NCBI GenBank assembly: GCA_035048815.1
Contig: JAUCBN010000005.1
Span: 13,232,517 to 13,296,516, forward strand
Reading direction: 5' to 3'
DNA: 64,000 nucleotides
From: Abelmoschus esculentus
Taxonomy: Eukaryota > Streptophyta > Magnoliopsida > Malvales > Malvaceae
In this document: piece after piece, positions 25,694-38,395 of the stretch
Position numbering within the stretch: the stretch's first letter is position 1
Layout of the letters: every line of letters begins with the position of its first letter
Translations under genes and position numbers: made by a program
The notes under the pieces: generated by a model
Database searches by the model: none
The model's input: only the letters and a program-made list of their open reading frames with translations
Told to the model about the DNA's origin: nothing

Positions 25694-27838
25694 GGCACTA
25701 GGAGTGTGGTTGACTATGAGATACAGTTTATCAGGTTGAGTCACTATGCTCCTGAGTTGGTTCCTACGGAGCATAAGAGATGTGATAGGTTCCGGTATGG
25801 TTTGGATCCGGAGATTAAGACATACTTGTTGGCTGCGGAGTACATTGAGTTTGATGTGCTCGTTAATCGGGCTAAGGATGTCGAGGAGTCTTTGAGGGAG
25901 GCTACGAAGTCTTTCGATGTTGGGAAGAGGCCTGCTAAGGCTAATACCCAAGGTAATAGGGGTAAGAGGTTTCGAGATAACCGATATAGAGCTGATCGAC
26001 GCCGGGGCGATTTTGGACACGGTGGTCATGCTCAGCAGTTTGGTAGGGGCGGTGGTGATGCAGCAGTCTGTAACTTGTGTTCTAAATGCCATCCGGGAGA
26101 GTGTTGGTGGGCCACTGATGCTTGTATGGGTTGTAGATCTAAGGATCACAGGAGGAGAGATTGTCCGAGGTTTGCTGGTGAGGCTGGTAACCGAGCTAAG
26201 GTTGTCGTGGTACCTGGCAGAGGACACGGTGGAGGTAGAGGTCCTTTTCAGAGACAGGGAGATGGTCGTAGAGTTTATGCTCAGCGCGGGACCCGTAATG
26301 CTACGGATATGGTTGCAGGTACCTTTTCTTTACGGAATGTACCGTTGTTTTCTTTGATAGATTCAGGTTCTACGCATTCTTATATTTTGAGTGAGCATGC
26401 ATATATGTTGGATACCCCTGTTGATGTTTTAGATGTGGGAGTTGTGGTTACTAGTTCTTTGGGTGAGGCGGTGACTGTAAAAAGGTTATATAGGAGATGT
26501 CCGTTGGATGTGCAAGGGCATGTCTTTGAGGTTGACTTGATGGAATTATCGTTTCATGGTTTTGATCTTATTTTGGGGGTTGATTGGTTGACGGAATATA
26601 GAGTCGTAGTGGATTTTGAAAAGAAACGTGTTACCTTGAGGTTGTTAGATGGTGGCGAGGTTGTGGTTAAGAGTGAGTATACCGGATTCTTGTCTAATGT
26701 GGTTTCTGCTGTACAAGCGGAAAATTTGATGCAACAAGGTGGTGTAGCATATCAAGCTTATGTGATGGATCCGGGGGTAGGAGAGGTTCGAGTGCAGGAC
26801 ATTCGAACGGTATGTGACTTTCCGGAAGTGTTTCCTGAGGAGTTGTCAGGATTACCTCCCGGTCGTGATGTGGAGTTTAGTATTGAGCTTTATGCTGGTA
26901 CTAATCCGGTGTCCATTGCTCCTTATCGCATGACACCTAAGGAGTTAAAGATGCAGTTGCAAGAGTTACTTGACCGTGGTTTTATACGACCGAGTGTATC
27001 ACCTTGGGGTGCACCGGTGTTGTTTGTGAAGAAGAAAGATGGCACAATGAGGATGTGCATTGATTATCGACAATTGAATAAGTTGACCGTGAAGAATAAG
27101 TATCTTTTGCCGAGGATTGATGATTTGTTTGATCAGTTTCGAGGAGCAAGTGTGTTCTCAAAGATTGATTTGAGATCGGGGTACTATCAGTTGAAGGTGA
27201 AAGAGGATGATGTGTTGAAAACAGCTTTTCGGACAAGGTATGGTCATTATGAGTTTTTGGTGATGTCGTTTGGTTTGACGAATGCCCCTGCTGCTTTTAT
27301 GGATATGATGAACCAGGTGTTTCATGAGTACTTGAATCATTTTGTAGTGGTGTTCATAGATGATATCCTCGTGTATTCACGTACCAAGGAAGATCATGAT
27401 CGGCATTTGCGGTTGGTGTTGCAAGCGTTGAAAGAGAACCAATTGTATGCTAAGTTAAGTAAGTGTGAGTTTTGGTTAAAAGAGGTGGTGTTTCTTGGTC
27501 ATGTGGTGTCGAAAAAGGGTATTAGTGTTGATCCAAAGAAGATAGAGGCTGTTATGGGTTGGAAGCAACCGAGATCGGTGTTAGAGGTTCGGAGTTTCCT
27601 AGGTTTGGCTCGGTATTATCGTAGGTTCGTTGAGGGTTTTTCGAGCATTGCTGCTCCTATGACTAAGTTGTTGCAAAAGAAAGTTCCTTTTGAGTGGAAG
27701 GGAAGTCAACAAAAGAGTTTTGAGAAGTTGAAAGAAGTGTTGACTAGTGTACCGGTGTTGGTTCAACCCGAATCCGGTAAGGATTTCGTGGTTTATAGTG
27801 ATGCATCGCATCATATGTTGGTCTCGGGTGTGCTTTGA
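25694..27838 (+). pseudogene. gag 3' part, protease, reverse transcriptase and start of RNase H
   Basis: A single frame encodes 710 residues if counted from 25706. It contains the end of gag with a zinc knuckle (CMGCRSKDHRRRDC, CX2CX4HX4C, about residues 140-153), aspartic protease (LIDSGSTHS, catalytic D219), and reverse transcriptase (about 370-600) with YRQLNK and the FIDD catalytic pair at 552-553. It ends at the first RNase H aspartate (YSDAS, D699). The frame is then lost because a GCATC duplication near 27801-27810 adds 5 bp and leads to TGA at 27836-27838. Compared with the reverse copy it lacks 9 bp (three residues) after YRM near 26935, in frame. RT sequence and order are typical of Ty3/gypsy chromoviruses. 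Gag and pol appear to have been one long frame. Confidence 0.95.
27801..27810 (+). other. 5-bp duplication causing the pol frameshift
   Basis: The forward copy reads GATGCATCGCATCATATG, whereas the reverse element at about 35868 reads (on its coding strand) GATGCATCATATG. The extra GCATC is a tandem duplication of the preceding five bases. It shifts the frame inside RNase H and splits pol into two ORFs. Confidence 0.9.
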
Positions 27839-29721
27839 TGCAAGAGGGGAAAGTTGTAGCTTATGCTTCTAGACAGTTGAGGGTGCATGAAAAGAACTAT
27901 CCGACGCATGATTTGGAGTTGGCGACGGTGGTTTTTGCTTTGAAGATATGGAGACATTATTTGTATGGAGAGAAGTGTACTATATACACAGATCATAAGA
28001 GTTCGAAGTATCTCATGTCCCAAAAGGATTTGAATCTTAGGCAACGAAGATGGATGGAGTTGCTTAAGGATTATGATTTATCTATTGAGTACCATCCGGG
28101 GAAAGCCAATGTAGTGGCTGATGCTTTAAGCCGTAAGGCGACGGTTGAGTTTAGAGCAATGTTTGCTAGGTTGAGTATTTCTAAGGAAGGTGGTTTAGTG
28201 GCGGAGTTGCAAGTAAAACCTGTTTTGGTTGAGATGATCAAGGTGAAACAGTTGGAGGATGAGACTTTGGTACCTTTTGTGGAGGATATTGCTGAGGGTA
28301 GGCCGACCGATTATCATTTTGATGATGATGAGGTGTTGTGTTTTAGAGGTCAGATTGTGGTGCCCGATGATCAAGAGTTGAGGCAAGCTATCTTGGTGGA
28401 GGATCATACTAGTCCGTTTGCTATGCATCCGGGTAGTGTAAAGATGTATAGAGATCTCAAAAGTGTGTACTTTTGGGTTGGTTTAAAGAGAGATGTGACG
28501 GAGTTTGTTTCTCGTTGTATGGTGTGTCAGCGGGTGAAAGCTGAACATCAGTTCCCTGCAGGTTTGTTGCAACCGGTTCAGGTTCTGGAATGGAAATGGG
28601 AGAGAATCACCATGGATTTTGTGATGGGGTTACCTTTAACACCGTCCAAAAAGGATTCTATATGGGTGATTGTTGATAGGTTTACGAAGTGTGCATATTT
28701 TCTTGTCGTGCATACGACGTACTCCATGGATAAGTTGGCAGATTTGCATGTTTCTGAGGTGGTGAGATTGCATGGGGTGCCTAAGTCGATTATATCGGAT
28801 AGAGATCCGCGGTTTACATTCATGTTTTGGAGGAGTTTGCAGACAACTTTGGGTACGAGGCTTAGTTTTCGTATGGCTTATCATCCACAGATGGATGGAC
28901 AGTATGAGCGTGTTATACAGACTTTGGAAGATATGTTGAGGTGCTGTATCATCGAGTTTCAGGGTTCTTGGGAGAAGCAATTGCCGTTGGTAGAGTTTGC
29001 TTATAATAATAGCTTTCAGACGAGTATACAGATGGCACCGTTTGAGGCGTTGTATGGGCGTAAGTGTCGTACACCTTTGTGTTGGAAGGAAGTTGGACAG
29101 AAGTATGTTTCTTTGCCTCAAGTGTTGAAGGATACGGATGAGAAAGTTAAGTTGATATGTACTAAACTTAAGGAAGCTTCGGATAGGCAGAAGTCCTATA
29201 CCGATTTGAAGCGTAGGGAGATAGAGTATGATGTTGGGGACAAAGTGTTTCTTAAGGTTTCTCCATGGAAGAAGGTAATGAGGTTTGGACGTAAGGGGAA
29301 GTTGAGTCCTCGTTTTATTGGACCATATGAGGTGTTGGAGCGTGTTGGTCCTCTTGCTTATAGGTTGAGGTTACCGGAGGAGTTGAGTAAGATGCATGAT
29401 GTTTTTCATGTATCAATGCTTCGTAGATATAGATCGGATCCTTCTCATGTTGTTCCGGTTGAGGAGATCGAGTTAAGAGAGGATATGAGTTATGAGGAAG
29501 AACCGGTGAGGATTTTGTATGTGGATACAAAGGTTCTTCGAGAGAAGACGATAGATTTGGTTAAAGTGCTTTGGAAACACCGAGGTGTTGAAGAAGCAAC
29601 TTGGGTGACAAGGAAAAACATGGAGGAGCAGTTTCCTCACTTGTTTGCTTTAGGTAAATTTCGAGGACGAAATTTTCTTAAGAGGGGGAGAGTTGTAACA
29701 TCCCGTTTTTGGGGTTATTAG
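27838..29721 (+). pseudogene. RNase H, integrase and chromodomain part of pol
   Basis: This ORF continues pol in another frame after the 5-bp duplication; it reads in from about 27811 and gives about 628 residues counted from 27835. RNase H residues include D53 (YTDHK) and D96 (ADALSR). Integrase has a zinc-binding HHCC set (H191, H198, C228, C231) and a DDE core (D261, D322, E358, the last two 36 residues apart). The C-terminal part includes FIGPYEVLERVG and a chromodomain (LVKVLWKHRGVEEATW, about 566-604), which in this lineage binds methylated histone H3 and is thought to steer insertion into heterochromatin. The stop lies 28 bp inside the downstream LTR. This stretch is intact, but upstream lesions prevent a full polyprotein. 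Confidence 0.95.
29681..29692 (+). other. Polypurine tract of the main element
   Basis: AGAGGGGGAGAG lies just before TGTAACATCCCG at 29694 and overlaps the 3' end of the pol reading frame. It is the expected plus-strand primer. Confidence 0.85.
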
Positions 29722-31074
29722 TTTAGGCTTAGTTAGGAGAATTTGATTCGGGTCGAATCGGGTTCTCCGGTTCATTAATTCCGGGAAAAATAAAATAAGG
29801 ATATTTTTAATTAAAAAATAATAATTTGGAAGGTGGTTTAAAATATTTAAAATATATTTCAAAATTAAAAGAAAATAATTTGGATTTTATAATGATTTTT
29901 AATTATGCTTAATTATGCATAAATGACCAATTTGTAATTTTTGGAAAATTGAGGGACTATTTTGTAATTTTTGGCAATTTACATGTTTTAGTGACTAAAT
30001 TGAAAAGCAAGCTAAACTTAGAATCCTTAGAGGACCATAAACCCATTTCTAATTTTTAATGATGATTTATTCACTAAAATATATTTTAAATTACTTTAAT
30101 TAAATTTTTTAATCATTTTTCTCAAAACCACTTTTTCTCTTATTTTTCTCTCATCTTTTTCTCTCATTTTCTCTCCATTTTCTCTTCATCTTTTCTCTTC
30201 AATTCCTTGCTGATTTTTGCATCTTTTTCCATAAAGATTACATCACTTGCATTATCTTTCCATCCTTTACAAAACCTAAGCATCAATTTCATCAAATCTA
30301 CATCAAATTGCAAGGAATCAAGAAGGGGAAAATTACATATTTTTGGTGAATAGATCTTGAAGGTAATTTTCTGGATTTTTATTCTTTTCTAAGGTTCTTT
30401 ATTGAAATTTCCAAGTATTAGCTTGCTAATTTTTGAATAAAAACTTGATTCTATGTTTTTTTAATGTTAGATCTAGTGATTTTGTGATGTTCTTGTGAAA
30501 TCTTTTCGGATCTCATTTAATGCTGCAAATTAGATGAGTTCAATCATGTTTTTATGTTGATTTAATGATTAATTGAGTCTTCTTTTGATAGCACATTAAT
30601 TTAATCCCGAAATTATGCAATCGAAGTAGTTTTAAGGTGCTTTTCGGTTGTTTTTGTAACCTCCTTAGCCCGGCTTAGACGGAACCAGTACTAATGGGTC
30701 ACACGGGAAATATCGAACCAAACCCGTGAGGGTCCGATCTGATAAACAACCCTGAAAAACCGTAATACTTTTTTTATCTAGATGTACGATTAATCTCCTA
30801 TGTGTAATTAACTCAAGTAAGACAGAGACGGACGCAGTTCAACCATTTTAAGTAAATCAATTAGTCGCATACGTGATTAGAGACCAAAATATAAGAACTA
30901 ATAGCATCACCATATCCACAATCAATCCACCGGATAACAGTTAAGCAAGCTTAAAACATTCATCATACAATTCAGATCAAACGAGGTATCTTAGTTAATT
31001 GATTTTACGTTCTAGCATTTATGAACTAAGTACTACGTTTCATGCATTCAAAACTTTCAAATTGCTCTATCTAG

Positions 31075-31290
31075 GCCAGGTGTTTCGAAACAGCCTTGGA
31101 GTGTTCCGGAACACATGTGCCCAGTGAACCCATGGTTCGAACTATGGCCATCTGTTTCGAAACAGGCCATAGGGTGTTTCGGAACAGACATGTCCAGTAG
31201 CATTTGGTACCGATCCCTGGTTCGATACAGGCGTCCAAATAGGCATAGGGGTATCGATACTGCCATAGGGTGTTTCGATACCCCCTGTAT
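31075..31290 (-). repeat. B-type TTTCGAAA and CGATACC cluster (reverse copy)
   Basis: This has the same elements as at 24165-24390, on the opposite strand: GGTGTTTCGAAACAGCC, GTGTTCCGGAACAC, CTGTTTCGAAACAGG and GGGGTATCGATAC. Several are perfect or near-perfect palindromes. The ORFs called here on both strands are by-products of the palindromic repeats. Confidence 0.8.
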
Positions 31291-32004
31291 TCTGGACTGA
31301 GTGAGACGTATTAAGCTCATTTAAACCACCCAAGCATAAACATTAATAACCCGATGCTATATGCAACATTCCTAGGCATCACCATCAACATAACCATACC
31401 TCAAAACATCAGAAAAGATCACAAGGAGACCTATAGGCATGCTTCCTAAAGAATGAATAGCAACATAACAAACATGCTAAGTCATGCTTCAACAACTCAA
31501 ATAAATCTAAAGTTCAACAATTAACAATCAAACAATAATGGTCTTATTACAACATGAAACAAAGCCTAAATGCTCACTCCTCTCATAGATTGTGTTACAC
31601 ATTGCTTGCCCAATTTATTTGCCAAAAACATACCAAATTCAAAGTGATTTTCCCCTTGGTTTCCCTGCCTCGAACGATGCCCAAAGTGCCTTTATTTTTC
31701 TGCAAGGATAAAAAGAGAGCTTAAGCAAACATGCTTAGTGAGGTAGCTCTACACAAATCATCAATGCATCTATTTAAAATCTTGTTGAAACCATAACTTC
31801 AAACACATTATTAAATCATGCATGCTAACATTTCATGCTCACATTCTTAAAATCATATGTATCCTTGAGTTCACATAACCTTTACAAAACAATTTATAAA
31901 TGATGTACAATCTTATTCTCAAATTCATGTATGTATATTGGCATTCTAGTGACCACTTAATGTGAACCTTAAGTTCACCGAATACACGGATCCTTTTCTC
32001 AACA

Positions 32005-32262
32005 TGCATCGATTGGACACTTAGTCACCCTTGTATACATGTTATCCCCCACTACGCATGGTTAGACACAAAGTCACCCTTGTTTACGTATGGGTCAACT
32101 ATATGCACGGTCGGACACAAAGTCACCCTTGTTTACATATAGGTAAGCTCTACACGCACAGTCGAACACAAAGTCACCCTTGTTTACGTGTAGGCGGCAC
32201 TACCACGCACGGTTGGACACAAAGTCACCCTTGTTTACGTGTAGGCAATATCAATATTCTCT
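32005..32262 (-). repeat. LTR minisatellite, about 50-bp period (reverse copy)
   Basis: Five units of GGACACAAAGTCACCCTTGT with variable spacers are present, followed by the ACTTAGTCACCCTTGTATAC variant at the edge. This is the best-preserved uninterrupted copy, together with 39210-39460. Apparent ORFs here are repeat artefacts. Confidence 0.88.
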
Positions 32263-34014
32263 TTATTTTATAGTGCACTCAATCCTAAGGACATGTCATT
32301 CGTATTCGAATCTAAAGTTAGTGTCACTAAGCCAATATCACAATCAAATGTGCATGATAACTTACTTCTCATAATGCATGCATAATATGTTCAACAAATG
32401 AACCAAAGCCATACCCAAAGGCACCATCATATATAAGGCAATTAACCACATTATATTCCAAATCATTTCTCATAATTTTCCATAATCATGGATGCTAAAT
32501 AAGCTATGCATTTCAGCAAGTAATTCTCATGTATGCACCATTTCAAATCATGCTCATGCATTTGCATAAAACTCATTGCATTATCAACATAATGCCTTTA
32601 TAAAGTGTAGCCGAAACTCATATCGATTTATCAAAACAAATACTTTACTTACTATTGAACCATGGAAGGTTTTCTCACTCTTCCATAGTCCCCAAAAACA
32701 GAACATACCAAACGCGATTCGCTTTAAATCCGAAATCACTCACCGATAAGCGAAAGGAGCTTTCGCCGCTATCCGATGATCACACCAATGCACCAGCAAT
32801 CAAGCACCTTCTTGTACCTCTTCTACAACATTAAAAACAGAGTATTCTCACATCATAACATGCTCAAACCAACAGCCATATCCGATCACCATTAAACTAC
32901 CAAAAACTTAGCCTAAAAGACCGAAAACTAAGCTGAAACGCATCTGAACAACATCAGCCCAAAACCTAATGAATCTAACACCTAATCCACCTCAATTATG
33001 ATCCAAAAACACATCCAAACCATCCTTATACCTCCAGCAACATTTAAGCATCTAAAACAGCCCATAAAACAACCGATAAACACCTTAAAAATACACCTAT
33101 TGCATTATTCCGGGATTAAATTAATGTGCTATCAAATCAAGACTCAATTAACCATTAAATCAACATAAAAACATGATTGAATTCATCTAATTTCCAGCAT
33201 TAAATGAGATCCAAAAAGATTTCACAAAAACATCACAAAATCACTAGACCTAACATTAAAAACATAGAATCAAGTTTTTATTCAAAGATTAGCAAGCTAA
33301 TACTTGGGAATTTCAATAAAGAACCTTAGAAAAGAATAAAAATCCAGAAAATTACCTTCAAGATCTATTCACCAAAAATATGTGATTTTTCCCCTTCTTG
33401 ATTCCTTGCAATTTGATGTAGATTTGATGAAATTGATGCTTAGGTTTTGTAAAGGATGGAAAGATGATGCAAGTGATGTAATCTTTGTGGAAAAAGATGA
33501 AAAAATCAACAAGGAATTGAAGAGAAAAGATGAAGAGAAAATGAGAGAAAAGTGGTTTTGAGAAAAATGATTAAAAATCTAATTAAAGTAATTAAAAATA
33601 TATTTTCGTGAATAAATCATCATTAAAAAGTAGAAATGGGTTTATGGCCCTCTAAGGATACTAAGTTTAGCTTGCTTTTTAATTTAGTTACTAAAAACAT
33701 ATAATTGCAAAAAATTACAAGGTAGTCCCCCAATTTTCCAAAAATTACAAATAGATCACTTATGAATAATTAAGCATAATTAAAAATCATTATAAAATCC
33801 AAATTACTTTCTTTTAATTTTGAAATATATTTTCAATATTTTAAACCATATTCCAAAACTATTAATTTTCTTACATAGAAATATTCTTATTTTATTTTTC
33901 CCGGAATTAATGAATCGGAGAACCCGATTCGACCCGAATCGAATTCCCCTAACTTAGCCTAACTAATAACACCAAAAACGGGATGTTACAACTCTCCTCC
34001 TCTTAAGAAAATTT

Positions 34015-36879
34015 CATCCTCGAATTTTACCTGAAGTAAACAAGTGAGGAAACTACTCCTCCATGCTTTTCCTTGTCTCCCAAGTTGCTTCTTCAACACC
34101 TCGGTGTTTCCAAAGCACTTTAACCAAATCTATGGTCTTCCCTCAAAGAACTTTTGTACCCACATCCAAAACTTTCACCGGTTCTTCCTCGTAACTCATA
34201 TCCTCTCTTAACTCGATCTCCTCAACCGGTACAACATGAGAAGGATCCGATCTATAACTACGAAGCATTGACACATGAAAAACATCTTGCATCTTACTCA
34301 ACTCCTTCGGCAACCTCAACCTATAAGCAACAGGACCAACACGCTCCAACACCTCATATGGTCTAATAAAACTAGGACTCAACTTACCCTTACGTCCGAA
34401 CCTCATTACCTTCTTCCATGGAGAAACCTTAAGAAACACTTTGTCCCCAACATCATACTCTATCTCCCTACGTTTCAAATCGGCATAGGACTTCTGCCTA
34501 TCCGAAGCTTTCTTAAGTTTAGCACATATCAACTTGACTTTCTCATCTGTATCCTTCAACACTTGAGGCAAAGATACATACTTCTGTCCAACTTCTTTCT
34601 AACAGAAAGGTGTACGACACTTACGCCTATACAACGCCTCAAATGGTGCCATCTGTATACTCGTCTGAAAACTATTATTATAAGTAAACTCTACCAACGG
34701 CAATTGCTTCTCCCAAGAACCCTGAAACTCGATGATACAACACCTCAACATATCCTCTAAAGTCTGAATAACACGCTCAGACTGTCCATCCGTCTGTGGA
34801 TGATAAGACGTACTAAAACTAAGCCTCGTACCTAAAGCTGTCTGCAAACTCCTCCAAAACTTGGATGTAAACCGCGGATCTCTATCCGATATGATCGACT
34901 TAGGCACCCCATGCAATCTCACCACCTCAGAAACATACAAATCTGCCAACTTATCCATGGAGTACATTGTATGCACGGCAATAAAATGTGCACACTTCGT
35001 AAACCAATCAACAATCACCCATATAGAATCCTTTTTGGACAGTCTTAATGGCAACCCCGTCACAAAATCCATGGTAACTCTCTCCCATTTCCATTCCGGA
35101 ACCTGAACCGGTTGCAACAAACCTACAGGGAACTGATGTTCAGCTTTCACCCGCTGATACACCATACAACGAGAAACAAACTCCGTCACATCTCTCTTTA
35201 AACCAACCCAAAAGTACACACTTTTGAGATCTCTATACATCTTCACACTACCCGGATGCATAGCAAACAGACTAGTATGAGCCTCCACCAAAATAGCTTG
35301 CCTCAACTCTTGATCATCCGGCACCACAATTCGACCTCTAAAACACAACACCTCATCATCATCAAAATGATACTCGGTCGGTCTACCCTCAACAATATCC
35401 TCCACAAAAGGTACCAAAGTCTCATCCTCTAACTGTTTCACCTTGATCATCTCAACCAAAACAAGTTTTACTTGCAACTCCGCCACCAAACCACCCTCCT
35501 TAGAGATACTCAACCTAGTAAACATTGCTCTCAACTCAACAGCCGCCTTATGGCTTAAAGCATCGGCCACTACATTGGCTTTCCCCGGATGATACTCAAT
35601 AGATAAATCATAATCCTTAAGCAACTCCATCCATCTTCGTTGCCTAAGATTCAAATCCTTTTGTGACATGAGATACTTCAAACTCTTATGATCCGTATAT
35701 ATAGTACACTTCTCTCCATACAAGTAATGTCTCCAAATCTTCAAGGCAAAAATCACCGCGCCAACTCCAAATCATGCATCGGATAGTTCTTTTCATGCAC
35801 CCTCAACTGTCTAGAAGCATAAGCTACAACTTTCCCCTCTTGCATCAATATACACCTAAGACCAACATATGATGCATCACTATAAACCACAAAATCCTTA
35901 CCGGATTCAGGTTGTAGCAACACCGGTGCACTAGTCAACACTTCCTTCAACTTCTCAAAACTCTTTTGTTGACTTTCTTTCCACTCAAAAGGAACTTTCT
36001 TTTGCAACAACTTAGTCATAGGAGCAGCAATGCTCGAAAAACCCTCAACGAACCTACGATAATACCCAGCCAAACCTAGGAAACTCCGAACCTCCGACAC
36101 CGATCTTGGTTGCTTCCAACCCATAACAGCCTCTATCTTCTTTGGATCAACACTAATACCCTTTTTCGACACCATATGACCAAGAAACACCACCTCTTTT
36201 AACCAAAACTCACAATTACTTAACTTAGCATACAACTGGTTCTCTTTCAACACTTGCATCACCAACCGTAAATGTCGATCATGATCTTCCTCGGTGCGTG
36301 AATACACGAGGATATCATCTATGAACACCACCACAAACTGATCCAAGTACTCATGAAACACCCGTTTCATCATATCCATAAAAGCAGCAGGGGCATTTGT
36401 CAAACCAAACAGCATCACCAAAAACTCATAATGACCATACCTTATCTGAAAAGCCGTTTTCAACATATCATCCTCTTTCACTTTCAATTAGTAATACCCC
36501 GATCTCAAATCAATCTTCGAGAACACACTTGCTCCTCGAAACTGATCAAACAAATCATCAATCCTCGGCAAAGGATACTTATTCTTCACGGTCAACTTAT
36601 TCCATTGCCGATAATCAATGCACATCCTCATTGAGCCATCTTTCTTCTTCACAAACAACACCGGTGCACCCCAAGGTGACACATTCGGTCGTATAAAACC
36701 ACGGTCAAGCAACTCTTGCAACTGCATCTTTAACTCCTTTAACACCTTAGGTTCCATGCGATAAGGAGCAATGGAAACCGGATTAGTACCAGCATAAAGC
36801 TCGATACAAAACTCCACCTCACGATCAGGAGGTAATCTTGGCAACTCCTCAGGAAAAACTTCCAGAAAGTCACACACCG
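34015..36879 (-). pseudogene. pol remnant of the reverse element (RT to chromodomain)
   Basis: The coding strand runs from 36877 down. It begins just before RT (MCDFLEVFPEELPRLPPD), keeps the RT core (CIDYRQWNKL, FIDDILVYS), RNase H (YSDAS, YTDHK, ADALSHK), integrase with the MDFVTGLP and SDRDPRF motifs, and part of the chromodomain region. Lesions are TAA at 36488-36490 (where the sister copy has CAG), a 1-bp deletion at about 35757 giving a stop at 35753, TAG at 34599-34601 (sister TGG), and TGA at 34143-34145 (sister CGA). The integrase zinc motif is also changed: CMVYQ replaces CMVCQ, losing one zinc-binding cysteine. Gag and protease are absent. The three stop codons fit C-to-T or G-to-A transitions. 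Confidence 0.94.
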
Positions 36880-38395
36880 TTTCAAATCATGTATGCACCA
36901 TTTCAAATCATGCTCATGCATTTGCATAAAACTCATTGCATTATCAACATAATGCCTTTATAAAATGTAGCCGAAACTCATATCGATTTATCAAAACAAA
37001 TACTTTACTTACTCTTGAACCATGGAAGGTTTTTTCACTCTTCCATAGTCCCCCAAAACATAACATACCAAACGCGATTCGCTTTAAAATCCGTAACCAC
37101 TCACCAACAAGCGAAACGAGCTTTCGCCGCTATTCGATGATCGCACCAACGCACCAGCAATCAAGCACCTTCTTGTACCTCTTATAGAACATTAAAAACA
37201 GAGTATTCTCACATCATAACATGCTCAAACCAACAGCCATATCCGATCACCATTATACTACCAAAAACTTAGCTGAAAAGACCGAAAACTAAGCCGAAAC
37301 GCATCCGAACAACATCAGCCCAAAACCTAATGAATCTAACACCTAATCCACCTCAATTATGATCCAAAAACACATCCAAACCATCCTTATACCTCCAGCA
37401 ACATTTAAGCATCTAAAACAGCCCATAAAACAACCGAAAAGCACCTTAAAACTACACCGATTGCTTTATTCCGGGATTAAATTAATGTGCTATCAAATTA
37501 AGACTCAATTAACCATTAAATCAACATAAAAACATGATTGAATTCATCTAATTTCTAGCATTAAATGAGATCCAAAAAGATTTCACAAAAACATCACAAA
37601 ATCACTAGACCTAACATTAAAAACATAGAATCAAGTTTTTATTCAAAGATTAGCAAGCTAATACTAGGGAATTTCAACAAAGAATCTTAGAAAAGAATAA
37701 AAATCCAGAAAATTACCTTCAAGAACTATTCACCAAAAATATGTGATTTTCCCCCTTCTTGATTCCTTGCAATTTGGTGTAGATTTGATGAAATTGATGC
37801 TTAGGTTTTGTAAAGGATGGAAAGATGATGCAAGTGATGTAATCTTTGTGGAAAAAGATGCAAAAATCAGCAAGGAATTGAAGAGAAAAGATGAAGAGAA
37901 AGTGGAGGGGAAATGAGAGAAAAAGATGAGAGAAAATGAGAGAAAATTGGTTTTGAGAAAAATGATGAAAAATCCAATTAAAGTAATTAAAAATATATTT
38001 TGCTGAATAAATCATTATTAAAAAGTAGAAATAGGTTTATGGCCCTCTAAGGATTCTAAGTTTAGCTTGCTTTTCAATTTAGTCACTAAAAACATATAAT
38101 TGCCGAGAATTACAAGGTAGTCCTCCAATTTTCCAAAAATTACAAAACGATCACTTATGCATAATTAAGCATAATTAAAAATTATTATAAAATCCAAATT
38201 ACTTTCCTTTAATTTTGAAACATATTTTCAATATTTTAAACCATATTCCAAAACTATTATTTTTCTTACTTAGAAATATCCTTATTTTATTTTTCCCAGA
38301 ATTAATGAACTAGAGAACCTGATTTGACCCGAATCGAATTCCCCTAACTTAGCCTAACTAATAACCCCAAAAACAGGATGTTACAGTTTTATGGG
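36880..38395 (-). repeat. Truncated 5' LTR of the reverse element
   Basis: The first roughly 1516 bp of an LTR, read on the minus strand from TGTAACATCCTG at 38395. It keeps the CT-rich leader and intron-like region but stops before the minisatellite, where it joins the pol remnant at about 36880. Confidence 0.92.

Larger units (their letters stand above)
30655..33990 (-). repeat. 3' LTR of the reverse nested element
   Basis: This is a complete LTR of 3336 bp with TGTAAC and GTTACA ends. It contains the minisatellite (32005-32262) and a B-type cluster (31075-31290), so it belongs to the same LTR subfamily as the outer element and not to that of the solo LTRs. Confidence 0.93.
30655..38395 (-). 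mobile_element. Internally deleted chromovirus, reverse orientation, nested in the 3' LTR
   Basis: The element is flanked by a perfect target duplication GTTTT (30650-30654 and 38396-38400). On the minus strand it has the first 1.5 kb of a 5' LTR (38395 to about 36880), then pol from the protease-RT boundary to the chromodomain (36877 to about 34015), a polypurine tract, and a complete 3' LTR (33990-30655). The rest of the 5' LTR, the primer site, gag and protease have been removed by one deletion. It is the same family as the outer element, so it is a self-nested insertion. It is non-autonomous and carries several stops. Confidence 0.94.

Noticed and set aside
25535..26227. 230-residue antisense ORF over gag (and other minus-strand ORFs across 27-29 kb)
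   Set aside because: These are shadows of the gag-pol frame; their sequence is low-complexity S/T/L/I-rich, and the sense strand carries clear protease, RT and integrase motifs.
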